Shown piece after piece: positions 24,584 through 33,872 of a stretch of 49,978 nucleotides of DNA (within the stretch, counting starts at the first letter, position 1; each line of letters starts with the position of its first letter). Below the pieces are notes generated by a model. That model did no database searches. It was not told where the DNA came from and saw only the letters and a list, made by a program, of their open reading frames with translations. The DNA comes from Ectocarpus siliculosus (Eukaryota; Sar; Phaeophyceae; Ectocarpales; Ectocarpaceae), in assembly GCA_000310025.1 (NCBI GenBank), contig FN649727.1, forward strand, positions 496,096 through 546,073, in the 5' to 3' direction. Made by a program: the position numbers and the translations under genes.

Positions 24584-24805
24584 TACGTAAGCTCCGGATC
24601 GTGCACTTAATGGATCCGCCGAGCAAAACTTGAACCCGGTGCACGTACTGCTATACAACGGGCGAGTACCGCGCTGCAAAGGCATTAAACACAACGAACG
24701 TAGCGTAAGCCTCGGACCTGCACTGAACGAATCTGCGGAGCAAAAAATATCCGACGCAAGAACAGCAGAAGAAACTTAGAGAAGTACAAAGGCATTACAC
24801 CCAAC
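24584..24805. repeat. Diverged tandem duplication, about 115-bp unit
   Basis: 24584-24695 and 24701-24805 share, in the same order, CGTAAGC.CGGA, TGCACT.AA, CGGAGCAAAA or CCGAGCAAAA, and a closing CAAAGGCATTA.AC.CAAC. Overall identity is moderate. Confidence 0.5.
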
Positions 24806-24820
24806 CTAGCTCAGCGCGCC

Positions 24821-25084
24821 CTAGCACAAACAGCGTGCTCCAGGAATCCCTGGTCGACTGTACACCACCTCTTCACCCGCCAACGGCCGTACCGCCCGTC
24901 TCATCTCCAAGTACGGCCCTATCACAGAGTCTCTGGAGGGGGGGAGAGGGACGGAAGCCTCGCCTGCGGCCTCGCCGGCGGCCAGGGATGACGGAGAACC
25001 GGCGTCGCGTACAACAACTACCCGCCAGAACGTGTCCACCACACGAAGATTCGGCAGGCCGGGGAGGCTTCTGGTATCGCTTGC
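24821..25084 (-). CDS. Possible terminal exon, unidentified gene
   Basis: After a very good acceptor on the minus strand (CTCGCTGTTCCCAG, ending 25085) a frame is open for 87 codons to TAG at 24821-24823. It reads LPGLPNLRVVDTFWRVVVV and further on SRDSVIGPYLEMRRAVRPLA. It is GC-rich like the coding exons here. No upstream partner exon or family is recognised, and a second frame is also open over the same bases. Confidence 0.3.
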   Translation of the reverse strand, partial: ASDTRSLPGLPNLRVVDTFWRVVVVRDAGSPSSLAAGEAAGEASVPLPPSRDSVIGPYLEMRRAVRPLAGEEVVYSRPGIPGARCLC

Positions 25085-28000
25085 CTGGGAACAGCGAGGG
25101 GCGCAAGAGGGAGATGTCAACCGGAGGGTGAGGCAGAAGCATCGTCGAAAATGCGGCATCGTTATTTATTATTCAGATTTAAAAGGGGAGAATCGTGAAA
25201 CGATCGCCAGTCAGTCGCGATTCCGCACAGACGGCAAGAGTCACCAAGGTGTGGATGCAAGTGCCAAACCTGCTGAAAACTCGTCGAGGAGAAGAGCGAG
25301 GAACACGCCAAGACCACCCTCGATCACTTGTGGGGTATAACGCACTTTCTGTGCTTCGGAGATCCGTGGTCAATGGTCTAATCGCAAAACATGAGTACGC
25401 CCCCCCCCCTCCCCGTCCGCCCCATCGGAGATCCTCTTCGGAGATACCACTAATTGGGGCGAAAGTCAAGATTTTTGCTACTCACCTAGGAACGACGACC
25501 CTATTTTCAGTATTAATGATGAAATTGACATATAAAGGGAGTTAACATGTATGAACAGGTGAACGAGTCACCATCAGGTTCTTCAGGGATTGCTGGCGTG
25601 TACACCGCACAACATTTGGCGTGTGGGCTTGTGAGGATCAGCTTTATCTCTAGACAGATTCGTTTATCTTGGTGTGATGAGAGCCTTTCGCTCTCCTCTC
25701 TGTGGAGCACAGTCGGTCTTTGTTTACTTTCCTTTTGATACGTCTCATGCTGCCGTCGTGGAGGCTCCACACCGCAGCTGCGCATACACAGCTACCCGGC
25801 CGTTCGGTCGCGTCTCGTCTTCCACCAACAACAAAACGTAACAGAAAACCATCCACAAGAAACAAGGACCCTTGTCTCATCATTAATTAGCGTTGGTTGT
25901 CACCTCCCCTCACTCCCCTCCCTGCTCCCATTGCCGTACGGGTAAGAGTCGCACAACTGTGGGACCACAGCTACAGTAGTCCCGCTGCCCCGGTCAGCAG
26001 TTGCCCGCGGCATAACATCTGTATAAGAACCTATCCGCCCGCGGTATGAAAACAAAACGCAAGCCCCGAGTGAAAAAGATAGCCGTGGCTTTATCGAAAA
26101 ATGTCACACGAAATGGCAGAAGGCTCCCAAGATGATGGACAACAGAAACAAGGGGACTAATTCTCACAGCTACACGGTCCCCTTTTGTTTTGGGGAGGCG
26201 GCCCCTCCCCCACCTCGGGGGGTGGGGGGGGGGAAGAGGCACGTGCTCGGAGCAGACACCCTTCAGATGATGAAAGAAATGAAAAAAGGAGTCGGCAGCC
26301 TGCCACGTATCCACACCCCTCCACTCGACTCCGTCTTTTCCCACACTCTCCTCTAACTGACTCATGTTCCTCTATTACAATGAAAATCAACCGACTCGTT
26401 TCGTTACACACGTCACTCCCCCCCCACCACACACCGATCGCACTGAGCCCCTTGGTTGGGTACACTACCATGTTCTCGGTATGCATACTCCGTATACAAC
26501 ACACCCAAAAGACACAAAATTTTGGAGACCCAAACCAACACAGACAGAAGAAGCCATGAGTAATGAATAGTACTGTCGTGTTCGACGGGCACGGTAGAAG
26601 GTAGATGAAAATGACTCACTCGCAGAAAGGCCACGGCATGAACAAAATGGTGGCATCCTTCACCACCACCCCCCACCATGCCTCTAGCTGCGCCTCGCGT
26701 AAGCAGCCTGTAAAGCGTCGCGCAAGCACAACAGCACAACGCACCCCGCAACGACCATCACGAGATCGTGGCTCAACGATATAGCGTCGAGGAACTCACG
26801 ACCGGTATCTCGTCAAGGCGAACGCTTAAGCACTCGTGCTCAACTACGGGGTATTACGAAAGCCGTCGGGGTATTTGGTCGCGGTAAAACGCCTGGTCGG
26901 TGTAGGGGAGAACCGAACCCGACACCCACGCCGAGAAATCTTGGTAGAAAATAGAAAATACTCTCGACGCTTGGCTGGAACGCTTGGCTGGAACATCACC
27001 CCCCCCCCCCTTTGAGCCCCCATTATTTCCGATATCGCAGATTCGTATACCCAAGACAACCAACAGCTACAAATACACGCACCTCCACATACCACAGAGT
27101 AGGATCGTCTAAAATCAATCAACTCCAATACCCCCCGCTTCCCTCCCCACCCCATCTCATCCCCGCTTTCGTAAAGCAGAGACAATTGGATAAAGAGACA
27201 CATCGAGAAAAGACATGAAAAAGTACACAGTGAGAAATTCGCGACAACGTGGGGTACGCAACACGTACATCCACGCTAAATCGGAAATCACAGCACGTTC
27301 TCTGCCCTGGACCACTTTGCGTCAAGCGCAGCTCGCAAATCAGACGGCAACGAGACGACGCGTTGGCGAACAAAGAGTGTGACCGACCGCCGTTCTTTTC
27401 CTTTCGCCGGTCCAATCGTTCTGTACCAAAAACAAGCAAGGTCTACTCTAAATAAAGCTCTAGCCTCTCCCCCTCCTTTTTTGTCCTTGTCCCTTTAACA
27501 GCACGATGTCGTTGTCCCGCCTTTCTTTGCTTGCTCTCTCTGAACGGCAACCCACGACCAAAAGAGAAAACCATTTCAAGCGACAAGCAAGTCCACGACA
27601 AAAAGAACAGAAAAAAACGAACCAACAAACAACTTTCTTTTTTCAACACACCAAAAACTCACTCACGCGATTTGCGTGCACGCACGCAAACAAAAAACAC
27701 ACACACGCGGACGAGACGCCACAAATCAGGAGCGCCTAAAAGACCACACCACGCACGACCGACTTCCTTCATCGCGCGCCTCCCACCCAAAAGCAACAGC
27801 AGAGACACGCACGCTTACATCTCCGTCACCCCAAGCCTGCTTCGTAGCCAACACGGACCCCTGCGACCTTCATGGCTGAGGCGAAAGCTAGCCGTAGCTC
27901 ACTTTCTGCAACGAGTTCGGCGGTACAGTCCGCAAGGGATGGACGGTCGAAAAAAACAGCACTTTTAGGAAATGAGCCCCGAGATGGCTCATCCCTTCCA

Positions 28001-28125
28001 GGGTGTCTTATCTTCCCCCGCTCTCCTTACAGAACATCCACACACACGTGCTGAGCCCGGCGGCCCCCGACCCCCTCCGAGAAAGTAGAAGCACGGAAGG
28101 AAGGGCCTCCCACAAATTACAAGTA

Positions 28126-28155
28126 CGGGAGGGAGGGGGGGGGGGGAGGGGGGGG
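28126..28155. repeat. G-rich tract just past the RSH stop codon
   Basis: Nearly uninterrupted G on the plus strand, so C-rich in the RSH mRNA 3' UTR, three bases beyond its TGA. Four or more G-tracts could form a quadruplex on the plus strand. Confidence 0.7.
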
Positions 28156-28158
28156 TCC

Positions 28159-31100
28159 TCAGAATAGCCCAAACAGACGAGCAAGGCTATCCTCCCCCGC
28201 CAGAGCGCTCTGGACGGACAGGCAGACTATCGCGATCATCGCCAAGCGACCGTTGTGGAGCTCTCGCTCACGCGCGTGGAATTTTCTCCGATCTTGCATC
28301 GCCTTTTCTTGGGCGCTGTTGGATTATTCCAATGGCGGCGGAAAGGCAGTAGTAGTACATGCCGAGGGAAATGGACAGCACACGGCCAAGAATCGGACAG
28401 GGGACAACGAAGCAGCGGCCGAAGTGTGTGGGGGGGGGTATGGGTCAGAGGATGGAAGATCAACACGATCGGTACGTACCACCCTATGAGAACTTGTGGT
28501 TCTTACAAACTTCTCGCTCTGTTTACACATTCCATATCTATCCCACACGAACAACCTTCGTCTACCACCCAAAAAAACACTATTTGTGCGTTGTCTTCAC
28601 GTAAAAAAATAATCCAACGCACAGCCAGCAGTAGGGGTAGTCTTGGGCACGGCGTCGATTGCTGCTGGCTGGCCCAACACTGTTCTGTTTTCTTGGTCGC
28701 ATTAATCTTCCGTACAAATCCGAAAGGCAAGATGAGTGGGTAGGGGACCTCGGGGAGATCAATCCTTCCGTGTCACCACGGAGTGGAAATGGACATGGCC
28801 CCTACCCGGATAAAGCCAACTCCAAGTGATGAACAAAAAAAAAAAAACTCACGTGAGGGCGTCCTTCTTATCCGGCAGAGTGGCCTCGTTGCGCTCGAAT
28901 CTATCCTGCAAGCTATTGTACACCAGAAACCCTCCCTCCAGCACGCCCATGACCATCACCACTCGCAGGGCCTGACGGGGAAAAGAGGCAGAGCAGCAGC
29001 AGGCGAGGCGTTAGGCTCGCGTGTGTTAGATCATGCCCACGTCATGGTCGTGTTTTAAGTTCGCTCCACTTACAACGCAAGACACAAGGCTCAGCCTCCT
29101 GCCACCGTCGTACTTCCAAAAACATGGCTCCCGCTACCCGCTGCCTAGAAAGACCTAGAATCGCACGTTAACGACATGCGCCAGGCACGTGCCCTGCAAG
29201 TCAACGAATCAAATAACTTGCCCCGACCCCACCCCTCTCACCTGCTGTGGAGAAAGGCTTGACAGGTACGCGAACGGGGACTCGTGCAGAGCCGCGAGGG
29301 CGTCGGGTTTGAGCATCGCCAGGCCGCTGATGCGTTCCATTTCGACCGCCGTCCACGCTAGCACCGCGAACATGCTGCGTGCGTTGCGTGTGCCACGTCG
29401 TGCCAAAAGTTTGCGTCGAAGCAAGCGGGCGGTGGGGGAGACGGTCGTGGTTAGTTGGGTTTCGTCAAGCGACAAAGAGAGAAATAAATACGCGTTGCAA
29501 AAGGGCTTGTAAAATGTAGAAGTACTTTGCACAGGACTTATATCCGAGAGAGAAGAGAGAGAGAGAGAGAGAGAGGAGACAGAAAGAGCGAGATGGAGAT
29601 CCACAGCACAGGTATTTGCTGCGCAGTTGGTTGGCCTCCGCTTTGTGGCTGCCTGCATCCGCCCGTTGTATATTCTGCCGGGGCACGACCTTGGAGGCCG
29701 CACAGACTCTGCAAGGGCGGATCTCATTGCGCTACCGACACGTCACGGAAAGAGAGGACTGGGGCCATGGGCAAATGACAAAACACACTCTTAGATTCCT
29801 ATACTGCCACGACTGCCGGGCGTAACATCCCCCGCCCCGCTCCCACCCCCCCCGGTCGCACCTGAGCCTAGCGTGCTGGAGTTCCACCTCTCTGGCGAGG
29901 CGTTTTTCGCCCTTTGTCATGAACGGGATCTCGTCGATCTCAATGAGGAGCTCGGGCTCTTCGCCGCTCCTCTGGGTCATGGGCATGGCGCCCATGTTGA
30001 GCGGCCACACCCCCGTGTGCACGTGGAGGGGGACGTCCACCGCGGGCCTCTCGCTCTCCGTCGTAGGCGTCGTCTCCACCTCCGCGGCCGCCGCCGCCGC
30101 AGCCGCCGCCGCAGCCGCCGTGGGGGGCTTCGCGGGGAGGAACGGGGCCGTAAGAATGGCCACCACGTCTCCGTTCTGGGAGAAAAAAAATAAAAAAGAA
30201 GGGAGCGTGCGGGGTCGGTATTGTGCTGCATCCATCATAAAGGAGGTATTGGTCAGCGCAAAAAAGTGTGGAGGAAGGGTAGCCGAGATGGGAACCAACA
30301 TGGACGCAAATTCCGTCCAGGATATCTCAAGACTGTTGTATCCGGCTCGTGCATGCGTACGCCAGCATGAGCTCCCTAGCACAGGGTAACGCAAGTGCTC
30401 CAAGTTAACCTTCACACAAGACACCCTCGGGAGAAGAAAAAAAGACAGCCGCGCTTACCCTTAGGGGCCGGTTGAGCGGGACGAGTCGGCCGTTGACGTA
30501 GGTCGCCGCAACGCGGCACGTCTTGGAGTCGTGGAGCTCCCTTGCCGCATCACGCATCTGCGGAGATCGAAATGAAGAGGGGGAGTGGTGGCCGGAGACG
30601 ACAGGGTCAGCGTTCCAAAGGGGGAGAGGGTTGGACGCGTAAACGTTTAGCCGGGAGGGCTTTGATTGTCGTCAAGAGAGCGCAACAAACACTCCAGGGA
30701 TTCTAGCGTGTAGCCACCAACAACACATGTACAAGACCCACAGCAGTATGTGCATGCGGTTCCTTCCCCAAATCCCACCAGTTTGGTCTTGCCGCATACA
30801 TGAGGTCGTTGATTGGTTGCTGATATCTGCGAGGTTGCTAAAAAGATGTAAAGGTTGGATAAGTTCAACACTTTTCCGCCAAGACCCGACCAACCCCGCT
30901 GATCTCGCTGCTCATGTTTTGGCGAGTCGACGATGTGGGCGTTTACCGCTCATGCTTACACTACTTGCCGTGTTAAACGTGCTTGGACAAACTTAATGCT
31001 CATGACAAAACCGCTGGCCGTGACGCACAAAAAAAAAAAAGATAGCAGCACCGCGAGCGAGTAACCGTGAGCTACACCACGAATCGATGGATACCCCATC

Positions 31101-33415
31101 ATACCACCTGTGGGTGGGTGTTTAGATTAGAGCGTTTGGGGGAAATCGACCAGCAGCTTACGAATGGCTTCGGACTCTCAGGTATACTCTGGAACATCTG
31201 TCACCTCTATCTATGTTATTTTTTTTGCTGATAAATGCACAAAAAACAACAAATTAATCTCTGCCACAGACAAGAATTTGGGACAGAAGAAGCAATCAGC
31301 GTCCATTTCACAGAAGTCGGCTACACGGCCGAACCGGAACAAAACGCTCACCGTGGCGTTCCCCGCGAGGTCCAAGATCTTCCCCTGGGGGTCGAACACG
31401 AACCTCCGCTCCTGCGCCCTGGTCAGCGAGTCCCTCACGTTCGCCGAGTACGTGTCTCCGCACCCCAGCGCGCACGCCTCCGCGCTGGTTTGCAGCTCAG
31501 CCAGCCACGGCAGGTTCTTTGGGTTGCCCGAGCTCCTCGCCACCTGGCTGGCCGCCATGCCGAAGTGGGCCACGCGGTCCATGTCGTCCGTGAGGATCTG
31601 CACCTCCACGGGGTGTCCCCTGAGCAGCACCGCCGTGTGCAGCGCGCGGTAGTTGTTGGGCTTCGGCACGGCGATGAAGTCCTCGACCCTGGGCGGGCTC
31701 ACCGGCGGCAGCAGGCCGTGGAGCGACTCCAGCAGGCCGTAGCAGGCCGCCCGCTCGCGCTCTGAGTTCTCGAACGAGCTTCTCACGACCCCGTCCGGCC
31801 CCGGCTTCGGGTGCAGCGAGAAGGAAACCTTGAAGTGCACGCAGTCCAGCACGTTGCCCAGCCGGCCGCCGTTCCTCGCCATCGACCGCCACACCGTGTA
31901 GGCGGGCTTGACGCCCATCGTCACCCGGAAGGAGCGCGCCCTGCCTTCCAGCACGGCGGTGTGCCCGAGCACCCGCTCCAACCGCCGTTGCTCGCTCTCC
32001 AAAAAATCCTTGGTGTGGCCCGTAGAGGCGGACCGGAGACGGAGGAGCTCCGTCACCCGGGCGTGCTCCTCAGGATGGAGGGTCTTGAAGCACATGTCCT
32101 CGAGCTCGGTCTTGATGTCCCAGAGCCCCATCCGTCTCGCCAGGGGCACGAATACACCCATCGTCTCCTGCGCGATGCGCACCTGCTTGTGCTGCGGCAT
32201 GGCGCCCAGCGTCCGCATGTTGTGCAGCCGGTCCGAGAGCTTCACCACCAGCACCCGCCAGTCCTTGCTCATGGCGATCAGCATGTGCCGCAGGTTGTCC
32301 GCCTGCTTGGCGCCCTCCGCCCGCTGCTGGGCCGTGCTCCCGCCCATCTCGTAGTCGCTTGCCGTGAACGCCGACACGCGCCCGGGGATCTTGCTCAGCT
32401 TGGTCTCCCCCTCGACGATGCGCCGCACCGTCGACCCGAACTGCGTCTCGATGTCCTCGAAGGCCAGCCTGGTGTCCTCCACGGTGTCGTGTAGCAGAGC
32501 CGCCACCAGCGTCTCCGCGTCCATCCTGAGCCCCGCCAGGATCCCCATCACCTCCACCGGGTGCATGATGAACGGCTCGCCGGACTTCCTCCGCTGCCCC
32601 TGGTGGGCGTGGTACGCCACCTGCACCGCCACCCCGATCCAGTTCTGCTCATCCGGCGACAGGTAGGACGCGTCCTCGAGCACCCGTCGGTTGAACCCGT
32701 CCAGCTCCACCGCCTCTGCGTCCGTCACGCACCACCCGAACGTCGCGCTCAGCTGCAGCAGGCCCCGGTTCAGGTGGGAAAGCTGCTCGTCCGCCGTCAG
32801 GGTCCGCAGCTCCCACGGCTGAACCGGGGCCGAGGACCGACCGGAGTCACCCACCAACCACTCCGCCTTCAGCCGCTTGTCCTCGTCGGCCGACAGGCTC
32901 CGCTTCCACGCGCCAGTGCCGCCGCTACCTGCGGCCCCGGCGCCGCCGCTGCCGGCGCCGCCAGCGGCAGACTCGTCGCCTGCGGGGTACGCCGAAGACC
33001 GCAGCGCCACCGACCTCACCTCACCCCCTGGGTGTTCCGCCCTCCTACTACCGCTCGCCCCGCCTCCCCCCGCCCCGCCGCCGTCGCCCCCTAGCCTCGT
33101 TTTCGTTCTCCTCTTGCGCTGCTTGCGCGAACTATTGCTGCTACATCTGTTGCCCGACCCCCACGCGTCCCGCCCGCCTCCGCTTACGCGCGCCGGCCTA
33201 TCTCTGTCGTCGTCTGTCGAAGCTCCTCCGGCCATCATCACTCGAATTCTATTGCGGTCGGTCCTGGAAGACACCCCGCTGTTGCGGCAGGGCGCGTGTC
33301 TCCCTGTGTCGACCCCACAGCCGGAAACGGTCGAAGACGACGATGCCATGAACCCTTCCGCTCTGCCGAAGAGCGACGCCGTGAGGAGCGCGTATACCAC
33401 TGATGATGAAAACAT
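28159..33415 (-). CDS. Plastid RelA/SpoT homologue fused to a three-helix LHC/FCP-like domain
   Basis: Exons are 31352-33415, 30459-30557, 29862-30175, 29242-29374, 28853-28971 and 28159-28315, all GT-AG and in phase (961 residues). ATG is at 33413-33415 and TGA at 28159-28161. Residues 1-21 form a signal peptide followed by Phe22, a heterokont plastid leader. HD (p)ppGpp-hydrolase domain: H285-P, HDTVEDT (309-315) and DRLHNMRTL (395-403), all intact. Synthetase domain ~490-625: EDFIAVPKPNNYRALHTAV and EVQILT with E604, but the R-x-K G-loop motif is not conserved. TGS domain ~671-735 ends VNGRLVPL...NGDVVAIL. A 12-alanine linker follows, then an LHC domain. Helix 1 has E819-x-x-H822-x-R824 (EVELQHARLSM), helix 2 spans ~871-889 with E882, and helix 3 has E928, N931, R933 and Q945 (ELHNGRLAM). 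No ACT or zinc-finger module is seen. Hydrolysis and/or synthesis of (p)ppGpp at the thylakoid is inferred. Confidence 0.92.
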
Positions 33416-33600
33416 GGTGGTTTGTATCCCCCTCCCTGTGCACGCCCGGCCTACCTGGCCAGGCCAAAAACTCCGGCTAAAACAAATTAAATAGCCCCGT
33501 GCCGTGCCGCCGTAACTACCCAGCTGACGGTTTCCTTCGATATCGAATTCAAGTGTTAAATCCCTCTGTCTTGTTGATGAAGATGTTGTTGGTCCTACCG
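33416..33600. other. 5' flank of the RSH gene
   Basis: Short upstream region before a minisatellite and gap. An open frame continues upstream of the chosen ATG but runs through low-complexity G/C sequence and the Ns. The chosen ATG is the first that yields a plausible signal peptide. No TATA box is recognised. Confidence 0.4.
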
Positions 33601-33872
33601 AATAGCACATGCCAGGGGCGGGCGTGATACGACATGGGAGGGAAGAGCAGCGCGCGCGCGGGGGGGGGGGGGGGGGGAGGGGAAACTNNNNNNNNNNNNN
33701 NNNNNNNNNNNNNNNNNNNNNNNNNNNNNNNNNNNNNNNNNNNNNNNNNNNNNNNNNNNNNNNNNNNNNNNNNNNNNNNNNNNNNNNGTCTTCCGAAATA
33801 CCCCTTCCCAGGGGGGGGGGTGTTACAACATGGAAGGAAAAACAAGCCCCCGCGGGGGGGGGGGGGGGGGGG
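33601..33872. repeat. G-tract minisatellite interrupted by a gap
   Basis: The unit before the gap (GCGTGATACGACATGGGAGG, GAAGAGCAGC, then a long G-run) and the one after it (GTGTTACAACATGGAAGG, AAAAACAAGC, then a long G-run) align over ~55 bases. This is a second G-run minisatellite type, distinct from that at 15222 although both share TTACAAC. Unit number is unknown because of the Ns. Confidence 0.6.
33688..33787. other. Assembly gap (100 N)
   Basis: Exactly 100 Ns, a conventional gap of unknown size, again next to a G-run. Confidence 0.98.

Larger units (their letters stand above)
21721..28125. other. Mostly non-coding interval, A/C-rich on the plus strand near the RSH gene
   Basis: About 6.4 kb between two minus-strand genes. 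From about 25900 to 28050 the plus strand is visibly poor in G and rich in A/C. This matches introns and UTRs of minus-strand genes elsewhere in the window, so part of it is probably the RSH 3' UTR or another minus-strand transcript. Two small tandem repeats and one weak exon candidate are listed separately. No other gene is supported. Confidence 0.4.

Noticed and set aside
28159-30175. A separate LHC-like gene placed next to RSH rather than a fusion
   Set aside because: One uninterrupted exon contains the TGS end and LHC helix 1 in the same frame, and every downstream phase fits; no start codon context for an independent LHC with its own leader was seen.
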